DNA from: an uncultured Alteromonadaceae bacterium
GTDB taxonomy: Bacteria; Pseudomonadota; Gammaproteobacteria; Enterobacterales; Alteromonadaceae
Direction: 5' to 3'
DNA length: 64,000 nt
Assembly: GCA_947503265.1 (NCBI GenBank)
Contig: CANNDC010000008.1
Coordinates: 62,001 to 126,000 of the forward strand
Below the pieces are notes generated by a model. That model made no database searches. It was not told the DNA's origin and saw only the letters and a list, made by a program, of their open reading frames with translations. The number at the start of each line of letters is the position of its first letter. The first letter of the stretch is position 1. This document shows, in pieces, positions 28,313 through 37,707 of this stretch. The position numbers and the translations under genes are program-made.

Positions 28313-29245
28313 CTACTGGCGCACTTTTTGAGCCACTGAAACCAAAACTAGCACCAAGCCACCAGCGATAATTCCAATGGTTCCCTCAAATAAAATAGGC
28401 GCAACACTTTCACTCCAACCACCGACAATACTCGCCAACCACTCTACTAGGTTGTGCACAACGTGATGAATTGAAGGAATGCTATGCACCAAAATTCCTC
28501 CGCCTACCAAAAACATCGCCGCTGTACCAATAATCGCTAACGATTTCATAAGAAGAGGAGCGATTCTAAGCAGCAATCTGCCGAAGAAGCGTTGCATCCC
28601 ACTAAATGAACCTGATACGGATTTTCTTAGCAGATACAAACCCGCATCGTCTATTTTGACGATTCCAGCCACCAAACCATAGACACCTATGGTAATCAGC
28701 AGTGCCAATGATGACACCACCATAACCTGGTTGAGAAAAGGTTCACTTTGCACTGTGCCCAAGACAATTACGATGATTTCTGCGGAAAGGATAAAGTCTG
28801 TGCGAATGGCACCTTTGATTTTATCTTTCTCCATTTCAACAAGATCAACATCAGGATTGGCAAGTGCCCTAAGCTTTTCCGCATGCTCGGCAGCCATTTC
28901 TTCCTTGCTATGAAAAAGTTTGTGGAAAACTTTTTCGAATCCTTCATAACACAAATATAAACCGCCAATTACCATCAAAATAGTAATTAGAACTGGCAAA
29001 AATGCGCTGATGGCAAGAGCGGAAGGAACAAGTATTAATTTGTTGAGAAAGGAACCTTTAGCGACAGCCCACACTACTGGCAATTCTCGATCAGCTTTGA
29101 CGCCGGAGACTTGTTCAGCATTGAGCGCCAAATCGTCACCTAACACCCCAGCAGTTTTCTTCGCTGCAACCTTAGAAAGCACTGCTACATCATCTAAAAT
29201 AGTCGCAATATCATCGATAAGCGCTAGTAAGTTTGCAGCAGCCAT
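28313..29245 (-). CDS. DUF808 inner-membrane protein (YedI-like)
   Basis: The protein is 310 aa. The conserved N-terminus (NLLALIDDIATILDDVAVLSKVAAKKTAGVLGDDLALNAE, read in parts) and at least six hydrophobic helices define the DUF808/YedI family. A cytoplasmic loop carries HSKEEMAAEHAEKLRALANPDVDLVEMEKDKIKGAIRTD. Function is unknown in the family as far as I know. It is probably transcribed alone or after yibQ, which ends 24 bp before its upstream side. Confidence 0.9.
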   Translation of the reverse strand: MAAANLLALIDDIATILDDVAVLSKVAAKKTAGVLGDDLALNAEQVSGVKADRELPVVWAVAKGSFLNKLILVPSALAISAFLPVLITILMVIGGLYLCYEGFEKVFHKLFHSKEEMAAEHAEKLRALANPDVDLVEMEKDKIKGAIRTDFILSAEIIVIVLGTVQSEPFLNQVMVVSSLALLITIGVYGLVAGIVKIDDAGLYLLRKSVSGSFSGMQRFFGRLLLRIAPLLMKSLAIIGTAAMFLVGGGILVHSIPSIHHVVHNLVEWLASIVGGWSESVAPILFEGTIGIIAGGLVLVLVSVAQKVRQ

Positions 29246-29268
29246 AGCTTTCCTTTTGGTTTTTAGTT

Positions 29269-30114
29269 TTAGTCTAAGCTTATCAAGTTGTTGTTATCAC
29301 TTGAACCGATTCGCGCTAACTCTTGTAAACGAACCATTTCACTAATCGGTATCAAGCTAACATTATGTTCAGAAAGTTTGGCTAATGCAGTGGTTAGATA
29401 GGCGATTGACTCGGGATGTGGGTGGGCAATACAGACTGCAGTTCCATATTTTTTGGCCAAAGACAATAGACGTTGAAACTGCACATCCATTTGCACTGGG
29501 TCTAACTCGTGGTCTAAAAATACGTTGCGCTTGGTGCTAAGCACACCGTTTGCCTGAGCAACATTCTCAGCTACGCTAAAGCGAGTTGTTCTACTATCAA
29601 CAAAGAACAATTGTCGTTCTGTCAAAAAAGACATGGTGGTTTGCATGGGAAAGGTCAATTGGGTCAACTTGCTTCCCATGTGATTGTTCACACCAATGGC
29701 ATCAGGGACACTTGATAACGCTGCTGCTAGAGTTTGGCGAATTTGCTGGGGATTCATATCAACGGTTATTGCGCCCGGGCCCAATGCTTTGCCAGACAGA
29801 GCTTCCATCGGAATATGCAACATCACATCTCGTTTTTCGTTAGCCGCTCGTTGAGAGAATTTTGCTGAGAAACGCGTCAATGGAAGAATGGAAAAAGCAA
29901 CTTCTGTTGGCAGTGAAAAAGCCTGAGAATCGCGATGAGTATTACCCATGTCATCGATTATAACAGCGATGTCGGCCGCTGCGATTTTAGCGGATAACAT
30001 CGGCAGTGTGAGTACCAATGCGGCAAAAGAGAGAAATAATGCTTTAATTTTCAGCTCACTTTTTTGGTCAATTTCAATACATATTTGAGCAGTGAGTATA
30101 ACTAAAGCAAGCAA
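29269..30114 (-). CDS. Divergent polysaccharide deacetylase YibQ
   Basis: Secreted divergent NodB-like family (COG2861) always found next to envC. The core reads IAVIIDDMGNTHRDSQAF, EVAFSILPLTRFS, VMLHIPMEA, NNHMGSKLTQ and FVDSRTT. The start is unresolved. The frame opens at TTG 30114, but the obvious signal peptide (KIKALFLSFAALVLTLPMLSA) begins about 20 codons later, where the only candidates are CTG 30054 and ATT 30048. It may act on peptidoglycan or cell-surface glycan at division together with EnvC; this is inferred from linkage. Confidence 0.85.
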   Translation of the reverse strand: MLALVILTAQICIEIDQKSELKIKALFLSFAALVLTLPMLSAKIAAADIAVIIDDMGNTHRDSQAFSLPTEVAFSILPLTRFSAKFSQRAANEKRDVMLHIPMEALSGKALGPGAITVDMNPQQIRQTLAAALSSVPDAIGVNNHMGSKLTQLTFPMQTTMSFLTERQLFFVDSRTTRFSVAENVAQANGVLSTKRNVFLDHELDPVQMDVQFQRLLSLAKKYGTAVCIAHPHPESIAYLTTALAKLSEHNVSLIPISEMVRLQELARIGSSDNNNLISLD

Positions 30115-30159
30115 TCAGGTCGACTAGCCAAGCGGTTTTTTACGGTATAGATTTTTAGA

Positions 30160-31287
30160 CTAACGTTTAAGCCATTTTACTGGGTTAACTGGTAGGCCTT
30201 TATGTCTAATTTCAAAATAGAGGTTGGGTGAGCTTTGCCCTCCGCTTTGCCCCACTAACGCGATAGATTCACCTGCTTGCACCTCATCGCCGACATTTTT
30301 CAACAATGCTTGATTATGGCCATACAGGCTCATATAACCATCACCATGATCGAGCACGGTGACCAAACCAAAACCCCGTAACCAATTTGCATACAATACT
30401 TTACCATCGTAAACGGCTCGAACGGGAGCACCTGTGTTACCGTTGAAAAGAATCCCTTTCCATTTAACCTGACCTTGGCGATAACGGCCAAACATATTGC
30501 GCAACCTTCCTTTGGTAGGAGGATTGAGTTTTCCCTGCAATTTCGCTAAACCATTCAAACTAACAGGTCGTTGCTGGGCGAGCCGTTCGGCTTCTTCAAT
30601 AGCCTTTAAAAGTGCTTGCTCATTAATCTGTAGTTGTTCAATTTGTTCTGCTTCAGAATCTATCTGTCTTTCAATTTTAACCAATGTTCGTTTTCGATTA
30701 TTCTGCTGTTGTTTCAATTGTTCACTCTGCTCGCGTTGAGTGCTTTCAAGTTGCTTAAGTTCGTTCAGTTTAGTTGCTAAATTGGCGGTGACTTGTTGAA
30801 GTTGTGCAGCCAGTTCCCGAAAGGTATCTATTTGTTTTTTTCTGGCTTGATTCAAAAATTGATAATAACTTAGTGTGCGCTCAAATTTCCCAGCATCTTC
30901 AAGATTGAACAGCATTTTGGCATAGTCGTAGTCACCCGCCATGTACATACTTTTCAGTTGCTCAGCTAACGCCGACTGCTGAAGTTTAAGTTGGCTTTTT
31001 AATTCACTTTGTTCTTTCTTTAAAGCGAGCTGTTGTTGGGTGTTTTGACCGATCGAAGCACGTGTATCATTGAGTTTTTTAGCTGTACTTGAAATCTCTA
31101 ACTCAGCTTGTTTTAGCTGTGTTTGTAGCGTTTTTGCATCAGCAATTTGCTTTTCTATTTGTTGTTGTTTTTGCTTAATTTGATTTTGGATGTCTTCAAG
31201 TTCTTTTGATTGCTGTGCAATTGCAAAAGGAAATTGAAGCCCGAACACAATGAACAAGAGCCCAGCAACGAATTGCCGAGCTCCCAT
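30160..31287 (-). CDS. envC: Murein hydrolase activator EnvC
   Basis: EnvC is recruited by FtsEX and switches on amidases AmiA/AmiB at the septum. The protein is about 375 aa with a signal peptide (VAGLLFIVFGLQFPFAIA) and a long coiled coil (residues about 25-250, rich in Gln, Lys and Glu). The C-terminal LytM domain (PVRAVYDGKVLYANWLRGFGLVTVLDHGDGYMSLYGHN) is expected to lack zinc, as in E. coli. The frame is open to TTG 31323, which would overlap gpmI by 17 bp; ATG 31287 sits at a natural signal-peptide start. gpmI-envC-yibQ is the E. coli order. Confidence 0.92.
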   Translation of the reverse strand: MGARQFVAGLLFIVFGLQFPFAIAQQSKELEDIQNQIKQKQQQIEKQIADAKTLQTQLKQAELEISSTAKKLNDTRASIGQNTQQQLALKKEQSELKSQLKLQQSALAEQLKSMYMAGDYDYAKMLFNLEDAGKFERTLSYYQFLNQARKKQIDTFRELAAQLQQVTANLATKLNELKQLESTQREQSEQLKQQQNNRKRTLVKIERQIDSEAEQIEQLQINEQALLKAIEEAERLAQQRPVSLNGLAKLQGKLNPPTKGRLRNMFGRYRQGQVKWKGILFNGNTGAPVRAVYDGKVLYANWLRGFGLVTVLDHGDGYMSLYGHNQALLKNVGDEVQAGESIALVGQSGGQSSPNLYFEIRHKGLPVNPVKWLKR

Positions 31288-31306
31288 CAGGTTTTTCAAA
31301 GTTGAA

Positions 31307-32839
31307 TTATTTAAGGGTGACAATCGGTGTCCCTGTCATCTCTGCAGGTTGTTCCATACCCATTAAATGCAACATGGTCGGAGCCACATCACTCAACGTA
31401 CCTCCGGTTCTTACATCAGCGTCTCTGCCAACGTATATAAAGGGCACTAACTCACTCGTGTGAGCAGTGTGTGCTTGGCCAGATTGCTGGTTAACCATTT
31501 GTTCAGCGTTGCCATGATCAGCTGTAATCAAACATTCTCCGCCGGTTTTTTCTAATGCTGCCACTACTCTTCCGATACAGTGATCTACTGCTTCGACGGC
31601 TTTTACCGCAGCTTCGTATACCCCTGTGTGACCCACCATATCGCCATTTGGGTAATTGCAAATAATGGCATCAAACTTACCAGACTCAATTGCAGCTACG
31701 AGTTTGTCAGTCAACTCTTCTGAGTTCATCTCAGGTTGCAAATCATAAGTGGCCACTTTAGGAGACGGAATCAATATCCGTTCTTCTCCGTCATACAGTG
31801 CTTCTCTTCCGCCACTGTAGAAAAATGTCACATGAGCGTATTTTTCCGTTTCAGAAATGCGTAATTGGGTTTTGTTGTGTTGAGCTAGCCAATCCCCCAT
31901 AACGTTGACCAAAGGTTCTGGCGGATAAGCTGAAGGTGCATCAATAGAGTCAGCGTATTGCGTTAACATCACAAACTCGCTTAAATTTGGCACTCTAGCG
32001 CGCTCAAATCCTGAAAAATCACTGTCTACGAAAGCGCGTGTGATCTCTCTGGCACGGTCAGCCCTAAAGTTCATAAAAATGAGACTATCACCATCTTCTA
32101 GTTTCACTGCATCACCTATCACAGATGGTTTCATAAATTCATCGTTTTCGTCTCTAGCATAAGATTCTTCAAGGGCCTGAACAGCTGAATCGGCTTGATA
32201 CTGACCTTCTCCGTCACAAATTAGGTCATATGCGACTTTAACTCGGTCCCAACGCTCGTCTCTGTCCATAACGTAGTAACGGCCGACCAAAGATGCTGTT
32301 TTGCCAACTCCAACCTCTGCGAATACTGCGTCTGCCTTTTCAAGTGAAGCTTTTGCACTGCGTGGAGGGGTATCACGTCCGTCAAGAAAAGCATGCAAAT
32401 AAATTTTCTTAGCACCTTTATTCGCCGCCATTCTGATCATGGCAAATATATGGTCTTCATGACTGTGCACTCCACCTGGCGACATTAGCCCCATAATATG
32501 CACAGCCTTGTCACTGCCAACCGCTTTATCAACTGCATCAGCTAAGACAGAATTAGATTCAAATTCGCCATCTTCAATGGCTTTGCTGATTCGTGTAAAG
32601 TCTTGATAAACAACACGTCCTGCACCAAGATTTACGTGACCTACTTCAGAATTTCCCATTTGCCCCGGCGGCAACCCTACATCTAATCCAGAACCAGATA
32701 TAAATGTGTTTGGAAACTGACTTACCAACTTGTCTAGCACTGGCGTATTCGCGTTGGCTATAGCGTTACTGTCTTTATCTTCTCTATGGCCCCACCCGTC
32801 TAAGATGAGTAGTGCCAATGTCTTTTTTACGTCAGTCAT
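31307..32839 (-). CDS. gpmI: 2,3-bisphosphoglycerate-independent phosphoglycerate mutase
   Basis: Glycolytic enzyme converting 3-phosphoglycerate to 2-phosphoglycerate with two Mn ions; 510 aa. The phosphorylated Ser lies in [18 protein letters not shown]. The metal-binding motifs [25 protein letters not shown] ([15 protein letters not shown]) and [11 protein letters not shown] with HTSELVPFI are intact. It is the first gene of gpmI-envC-yibQ and divergent from yibN across a 206-bp gap. Confidence 0.96.
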   Translation of the reverse strand: MTDVKKTLALLILDGWGHREDKDSNAIANANTPVLDKLVSQFPNTFISGSGLDVGLPPGQMGNSEVGHVNLGAGRVVYQDFTRISKAIEDGEFESNSVLADAVDKAVGSDKAVHIMGLMSPGGVHSHEDHIFAMIRMAANKGAKKIYLHAFLDGRDTPPRSAKASLEKADAVFAEVGVGKTASLVGRYYVMDRDERWDRVKVAYDLICDGEGQYQADSAVQALEESYARDENDEFMKPSVIGDAVKLEDGDSLIFMNFRADRAREITRAFVDSDFSGFERARVPNLSEFVMLTQYADSIDAPSAYPPEPLVNVMGDWLAQHNKTQLRISETEKYAHVTFFYSGGREALYDGEERILIPSPKVATYDLQPEMNSEELTDKLVAAIESGKFDAIICNYPNGDMVGHTGVYEAAVKAVEAVDHCIGRVVAALEKTGGECLITADHGNAEQMVNQQSGQAHTAHTSELVPFIYVGRDADVRTGGTLSDVAPTMLHLMGMEQPAEMTGTPIVTLK

Positions 32840-33045
32840 AAAAGTTCCTGTAAAGGGTTAAACGGAATAATAGGTGAAGTTTATCCTGTGCTAATGGTGA
32901 CTTCTAGGGTATTTATGTAAGTTAACCGTCAAACTAACAATAAGTTATAGCTAAAATACTAGGTTACAAGCATCAACACTGGTTTCTTTAGCGAATTTCT
33001 ATATACTTTGCTCACTTTTTTCACGGCTCAATAGGATTAAATTTA

Positions 33046-33486
33046 GTGGATCAGGCATTTATCGAACAGTTGATAGAATTTGTAGGCAATAACACGATTT
33101 TGTCGAGTATTTGGGTTGGTTTAGTCGTTTTTATCATTTACAGTTTTGTGTCGGCTAAAGTGTCTCCTGTAAAGGAACTTTCCACCCACGAGACAACGTT
33201 ACTTATTAATAAAGAAGACGCTGTCGTTTTAGACATTCGCCCAGCCGCTGAATTCAAGAAGGGTCATATTCTTGGCTCTAAACAGATAAAACAAGAACAA
33301 ATTAACAAAGCTGAGTTCGCGTCCCTTGAAAAAGACAAAGACAAACCCATTATCGTTGTATGTGCGATGGGCATGACGAGTAAAAAAACAGCATCGCAAT
33401 TGCTAAAAGCTGGGTTTGAAAAAGTCTCGGTATTAAAAGGCGGAATAAATGCTTGGCAAGCTGCTAGCCTACCCGTCTCGAAATAG
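33046..33486 (+). CDS. yibN: Membrane-anchored rhodanese-like protein (YibN)
   Basis: The protein is 146 aa. One N-terminal helix (ILSSIWVGLVVFIIYSFVSA) precedes a rhodanese domain with LDIRPAAEFKKGHILGS and the active-site loop VVCAMGMTSKKTASQLLKAGF, where Cys 104 or so is the catalytic residue. It probably handles sulfane sulfur; the exact role is unknown. It starts at GTG 33046 after AGGA. Order yibN-grxC-secB-gpsA is the same as in enterobacteria. Confidence 0.92.
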   Translation: MDQAFIEQLIEFVGNNTILSSIWVGLVVFIIYSFVSAKVSPVKELSTHETTLLINKEDAVVLDIRPAAEFKKGHILGSKQIKQEQINKAEFASLEKDKDKPIIVVCAMGMTSKKTASQLLKAGFEKVSVLKGGINAWQAASLPVSK

Positions 33487-33509
33487 GTAACGAATAAGCG
33501 AGTTATTAC

Positions 33510-33767
33510 ATGAGTAAAGTTGAAATTTATACCAAGGGATATTGTCCTTATTGCAAAAGAGCCAAAGCGCTTCTTCAGCAAAAAGGAATTGAATATATTG
33601 AATACCCAATAGATGAAAAGCCCGAATTGCGCGAAGAAATGATGAGTCGAGCTAATGGTGGATACACTGTTCCGCAAATATTCATCAGAGAGCAACACAT
33701 TGGCGGTTGCGATGACATGTTCGCTTTAGAGTCACAGAACAAACTAGATAAATTACTTGCCGCCTGA
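33510..33767 (+). CDS. grxC: Glutaredoxin 3
   Basis: GSH-dependent disulfide oxidoreductase of 85 aa. The dithiol active site CPYC is near residue 12 ([15 protein letters not shown]), and TVPQIFI (cis-Pro) and GGCDDM (GSH binding) are present. It lies between yibN and secB in one operon. Confidence 0.95.
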   Translation: MSKVEIYTKGYCPYCKRAKALLQQKGIEYIEYPIDEKPELREEMMSRANGGYTVPQIFIREQHIGGCDDMFALESQNKLDKLLAA

Positions 33768-33814
33768 TTGGACGGCAATTCAAAGTACATAAAGAAAACA
33801 GGATAGAACACAAG

Positions 33815-34324
33815 ATGGCTGAAGAAAACCAAACTAACGAAGCAACTGCGCAAGCAGAGCAACAAAACGCACAATTCGCAATCCAGCGTATTTACACCAA
33901 AGATATTTCGTTTGAAACGCCAAACTCACCTAACATATTTAAAAAAGAGTGGAAACCAGAAGTTAAACTGGATTTGGATACTCGTACAACTGAACTAGAA
34001 CCAAACCTTTTCGAAGTTGTATTGTCAGTTACTGTGACAGCTTCTGTTGGTGAAGAGACAGGTTTTTTATGTGAAGTTCAACAAGCTGGCATATTTATGG
34101 TTGGCGAAATGCCAGAAGCAAATAAGGCACACACATTGGGCTCATTTTGCCCAAACACCTTATTCCCATATGCCCGTGAAACTATTTCTAATTTAGTGAA
34201 TCGTGGCACTTTCCCACCATTAAATTTAGCGCCTGTAAACTTTGACGCCATCTTTGGTGCTTATATGCAAAAACGTGCAGCCGAGCAGAAAGAAAAAGGC
34301 GAAGCACCTAAGTTAGACGCATAA
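33815..34324 (+). CDS. secB: Protein-export chaperone SecB
   Basis: Homotetrameric cytosolic chaperone that keeps preproteins unfolded and delivers them to SecA; 169 aa. Family blocks visible are [32 protein letters not shown] and [36 protein letters not shown]. The N- and C-terminal ends are low-complexity and hydrophilic. It is 9 bp upstream of gpsA. Confidence 0.96.
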   Translation: MAEENQTNEATAQAEQQNAQFAIQRIYTKDISFETPNSPNIFKKEWKPEVKLDLDTRTTELEPNLFEVVLSVTVTASVGEETGFLCEVQQAGIFMVGEMPEANKAHTLGSFCPNTLFPYARETISNLVNRGTFPPLNLAPVNFDAIFGAYMQKRAAEQKEKGEAPKLDA

Positions 34325-34333
34325 ATATTAGCA

Positions 34334-35347
34334 ATGCAATCATCTAAACACGACAGTGTTTCGGTCATTGGGGCGGGATCTTATGGTACCGCCCTTGCTT
34401 TTTGTTTAGCTCGTAATAAGGTGCCAACTTTCCTTTGGGGTCGAAACCCCGAGCACATGAAACAAATGGCGACTGATAGAACTAATCAGCGTTATTTGCC
34501 CGATGCAAAATTTCCAGAAGCCCTGCAGATAGAAGCTAGCTTAGAGCAAGTTTTGTCAAAGAGTCATGACATACTAGTGGTTGTGCCAAGTCATGCTTTT
34601 GCACAGACGCTTACAGACATAAAGCCCTTTTTACATAAGCAACATAGATTGATCTGGGCGACTAAAGGACTTGAACCCAAGACAGGAAGGTTATTGCAAC
34701 AGGTCGCCGACGACATATTGGGTGATGCGATTCCCAAAGCCGTTCTTTCCGGCCCTACGTTCGCCAAAGAAATGGTCGCAGGCTTGCCCACGGCTATTTC
34801 GTTATCGTCAACAGATGAACAACTGGCGATTGATATCTCAGCTAAGTTACACAGTGCGACTTCTTTCAGAGTGTATAGAAATACCGACTTCATTGGTGTG
34901 CAATTGGGCGGTGCAGTCAAAAACGTCATTGCCATTGGAGCAGGCTTAGCGGATGGTCTTGGGTTTGGTGCTAATGCCAGAACAGCGCTAATCACTCGAG
35001 GGCTCGCTGAATTAACCCGAATGGGTATGAAAATGGGTGCGAAACCAGAAACCTTTATGGGGATGGCTGGATTAGGTGATTTAGTGCTGACATGTACTGA
35101 CAATCAATCCAGAAACAGACGGTTTGGTCTAGCTCTCGGTAAAGGGCTGAGCGTAAAAGACGCAATCGATAGTATCGGACAGGTTGTCGAAGGTTATCGA
35201 AATACTGAAGAAGTTAAAATTCTTGCTGAACGGCTTAACATTGAAATGCCGATTACCGAGCAAATCTATCAGGTCCTTTATGAGCAAAAACCGGCTAAAG
35301 AAGCGGCACTTGCGCTGCTAGGCCGTCAACCCAAGTCTGAAGCATAA
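34334..35347 (+). CDS. gpsA: Glycerol-3-phosphate dehydrogenase [NAD(P)+]
   Basis: Biosynthetic enzyme making sn-glycerol-3-phosphate for phospholipids; 337 aa. The Rossmann motif is [14 protein letters not shown] and the catalytic Lys lies in [22 protein letters not shown]. The substrate segment is [22 protein letters not shown]. It is in the yibN-trmL run. Confidence 0.96.
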   Translation: MQSSKHDSVSVIGAGSYGTALAFCLARNKVPTFLWGRNPEHMKQMATDRTNQRYLPDAKFPEALQIEASLEQVLSKSHDILVVVPSHAFAQTLTDIKPFLHKQHRLIWATKGLEPKTGRLLQQVADDILGDAIPKAVLSGPTFAKEMVAGLPTAISLSSTDEQLAIDISAKLHSATSFRVYRNTDFIGVQLGGAVKNVIAIGAGLADGLGFGANARTALITRGLAELTRMGMKMGAKPETFMGMAGLGDLVLTCTDNQSRNRRFGLALGKGLSVKDAIDSIGQVVEGYRNTEEVKILAERLNIEMPITEQIYQVLYEQKPAKEAALALLGRQPKSEA

Positions 35348-35358
35348 TACAATCATCC

Positions 35359-35823
35359 ATGTTACATATCGCATTATTTGAACCCCGAATGCCGCAAAAT
35401 ACTGGCAATTTGATTCGCTTGGTAAGCAACAACGGCTTTCACCTGCATTTAATTGAACCCTTGGGATTCACACTAGATGAAAAGAAGCTTCGTCGGGCAT
35501 CGCTGGATTATACCGATATGGCAAGAGTGACTGTGCACCCCAACTACGATGCGTTTACTAAACATATGGCTGGAAAGCGCATATTTGCAGTCACCACTAA
35601 AGGTAAACATTACTATCACCAAGCCAGCTACCAAGATGAAGATGTACTTTTGTTTGGTTCTGAAACCTCTGGTTTACCGGAATACGTTCACGATTCCCTC
35701 GATAGCGAGTCAAAAATTCGTATCCCCATGTTGCCTGACAGTCGCAGTATGAACCTTTCCAATGCGGTTGCCGTCGTGAGTTTTGAAGCGTGGCGGCAAT
35801 TGAGTTTTGTAGGTTCCGTTTAA
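35359..35823 (+). CDS. trmL: tRNA (cytidine/uridine-34 2'-O)-methyltransferase TrmL
   Basis: SPOUT-class methyltransferase for the wobble base of tRNA-Leu; 154 aa, the minimal SPOUT domain. Motifs: ALFEPRMPQNTGNLIRL (motif 1, Asn and Arg), LLFGSETSGLPE (motif 2) and IPMLPDSRSMNLSNAVAVV (motif 3). It is 11 bp after gpsA; E. coli has cysE between them, here it is adjacent. Confidence 0.94.
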   Translation: MLHIALFEPRMPQNTGNLIRLVSNNGFHLHLIEPLGFTLDEKKLRRASLDYTDMARVTVHPNYDAFTKHMAGKRIFAVTTKGKHYYHQASYQDEDVLLFGSETSGLPEYVHDSLDSESKIRIPMLPDSRSMNLSNAVAVVSFEAWRQLSFVGSV

Positions 35824-35961
35824 GAGCTCTAAATTTCAGAAAGTTTGTGCTACCTTTAGATAGCTAGCGGTGTTTAGCCCCTTGCCGGACGCATTTGTAG
35901 CGTTTGTATTTGACTGAGATATTGCAAAGATAACCGTGATGCTATTTATTTAACCTGAACT

Positions 35962-36135
35962 CTGGATAAGAAATTAGCTAACAGATTGAATTACATGTTA
36001 GGTTGTAGCTAGCGATTTTTTCCTAGTACAAGGCAAATTTGTGCGTCAATAGCTGGCCTATTGCATACGAATTTAACGCACTAATATGGAAAAGAAATAG
36101 GGAAAATAGCAGCTAGAACGCAAGTTGTTATCCAG
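35962..36135. repeat. MITE-like extended imperfect palindrome
   Basis: This 174-bp element fills most of the 326-bp gap between trmL and the BLUF gene. It is bounded by the inverted octamer CTGGATAA (35962-35969) and TTATCCAG (36128-36135). Inside, successive arms stay complementary toward the centre: GTAGCTAGCGATTTTTTCC pairs with GGGAAAATAGCAGCTA, and AATTTGTGCGTCAATAG with CTATTGCATACGAATT. No clear target-site duplication is visible. A non-autonomous mobile element or structured RNA is possible. I see no second copy in the window. Confidence 0.55.
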
Positions 36136-36149
36136 GATTTAGGTTTTTA

Positions 36150-36590
36150 ATGTTTGGATCTGTTTCTATGATTGAATTGGTATATGTCAGCCATGCAAAA
36201 GTGCATTTTGGTCATCAAGACCTTGTAAAATTGCTTGAAACTGCCAGAGCTCATAATGCTGAAAATAAAATTACTGGAATGCTGTTATATGATGGATATG
36301 AAGCCTTTATTCAAGCAATTGAAGGGGCTAAAGATCAGGTAGAGGCGTTGTTTCAAACAATTAGCCAAGACCCTCGTCATGAACGAATCAGTGTTTTATG
36401 GCGAAATGATATAGAGAAACGCAACTTTCCAGATTGGCAAATGGGATTTAAGGATATTCGAGAGTTAAGCGTTCAGGAGTTGGAAGGGTATTCTGACTTT
36501 ATGCAAAACCGTAACGTAAATACTCATACAACCAACAATATTAGCTTTGCAAAAGAATTGCTTAGACGTTTCAAGCAAAACAATAACTAA
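36150..36590 (+). CDS. Stand-alone BLUF-domain blue-light photoreceptor
   Basis: FAD-binding BLUF protein of 146 aa. Key residues are present. Flavin-side Tyr is in LVYVSHA (about 12), Asn in HNAENKITG (about 36) and Gln in FIQAIEG (about 55). The Trp/Met pair is in FPDWQMGF. No effector domain is fused; the C-terminal 45 residues form a helical tail. It may signal through a partner, as short BLUF proteins do. ATG 36168 (MIELVYVSHA) is an equally good start. No obvious partner is adjacent, although two c-di-GMP proteins exist elsewhere in the window. Confidence 0.9.
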   Translation: MFGSVSMIELVYVSHAKVHFGHQDLVKLLETARAHNAENKITGMLLYDGYEAFIQAIEGAKDQVEALFQTISQDPRHERISVLWRNDIEKRNFPDWQMGFKDIRELSVQELEGYSDFMQNRNVNTHTTNNISFAKELLRRFKQNNN

Positions 36591-36609
36591 GCGATCACCA
36601 GAGCAGCAC

Positions 36610-37707
36610 CTAGTTTTTCAGCTCTAGAAATGCGAAAACGTGCCGTAAACAATTATCGCGAATACCGTCTCTTTCCATCAACAATTCATGTTTAGCATCA
36701 TCGATTAGCTTAGACTGACAATTTGGCAATAGCGAACATACTTGGTTTTGTGCTTGATTATCTACTATGCTGTCGTTCTCCGCTTGTAACATTAAAATCG
36801 GTAGCTTCAATTGCTTAGCGTGAGTTCTAATACGCGACATACAATCCAGTGCAGCATTCAGCCAATGGTTTGTGACGCCACCCAATTTAAGCTCTTCTAC
36901 CGAATCATATTCCCGTCGAAACAAATTATATCGCGCCTGACTGCTGGTTAAGTCATTTGATTCAAACGGTTTAGCGTTGTAATCCGATTGGCCAAGAAAA
37001 TACCAGGGTTCTTGACTAAAAATACCATTGAGAAAAAGGTGCGTTTTCACTAAACACTTGGCTAACCAATTGGGCATAGCAGGCTTAATACCGAACATGG
37101 GGGCGCTTAAAACACAGCGTGAGAATTGGTTTGGGTGTGTCAGTAAATATTGCATTCCGATTGCACCGCCCATCGAGTGACAAAGAAGCATAGGTTTTTC
37201 GACACTGTTCGGATTAACAACGGTTTCAACAAAAGCATGTAAATCCGCGACATAGTCGTCAAAAGAATCGACATATCCTTTTTGTGGATTGACCGTAGAT
37301 CTTCCTGACAGGCCTTGTCCTCTGTGATCATGAATGAAGACGCTATAGCCCTCATTGTAAAAATTGAACACGAGTTCCTTATATTTGAGTAAGGTTTCAA
37401 TTCGACCAGAGCAAATGACAATACTGCCTTTGGAATCAGGGTGAAGAACAAATGCGTAGGCTATTTGTACGGAATCCTTGCCATTTAAATAGCCGTTGAC
37501 CACGTTATTTTGCCAGAAAGGTTCAACGTATTTTTTGTTTCTTGTATAAATTATTTGATCAGCGTGACTGTTGTTAGATTCTAGTATTTGGGCGTTGTTA
37601 GATTTTGACACCAAGGATTGATCTGGCCCAGTGAATGGTTCGCTCAAGATGCTGCTTTGAGCAACCTTGTTCACCATATTTAATTCACTAGTCCTAGCTT
37701 CGTTCAC
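36610..37707 (-). CDS. Alpha/beta hydrolase, lysophospholipase/monoacylglycerol lipase type
   Basis: The protein is 365 aa. The nucleophile elbow is CHSMGGA (GxSxG type), after the oxyanion region FIHDHRGQGLSGRS. Late Asp (LMLQAENDSIVDN) and His (DAKHELLMERDGIR) complete the triad. This is the PldB/Hydrolase_4 pattern acting on lysophospholipids or monoglycerides. There is no signal peptide, but an N-terminal extension of about 50 residues without homology is present. Its ATG overlaps the cpxA stop by 4 bp, making it third gene of cpxR-cpxA-hydrolase and implying a link with envelope stress. Confidence 0.87.
   Translation of the reverse strand: MNEARTSELNMVNKVAQSSILSEPFTGPDQSLVSKSNNAQILESNNSHADQIIYTRNKKYVEPFWQNNVVNGYLNGKDSVQIAYAFVLHPDSKGSIVICSGRIETLLKYKELVFNFYNEGYSVFIHDHRGQGLSGRSTVNPQKGYVDSFDDYVADLHAFVETVVNPNSVEKPMLLCHSMGGAIGMQYLLTHPNQFSRCVLSAPMFGIKPAMPNWLAKCLVKTHLFLNGIFSQEPWYFLGQSDYNAKPFESNDLTSSQARYNLFRREYDSVEELKLGGVTNHWLNAALDCMSRIRTHAKQLKLPILMLQAENDSIVDNQAQNQVCSLLPNCQSKLIDDAKHELLMERDGIRDNCLRHVFAFLELKN

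Noticed and set aside
30160..31287. EnvC LytM domain lacking a full zinc site as a novelty
   Set aside because: Loss of the metal site is the known state of EnvC, which activates amidases rather than cutting peptidoglycan itself.
34591..35103. 170-codon minus-strand ORF inside gpsA
   Set aside because: Antisense shadow of gpsA with no ribosome site or recognisable fold.
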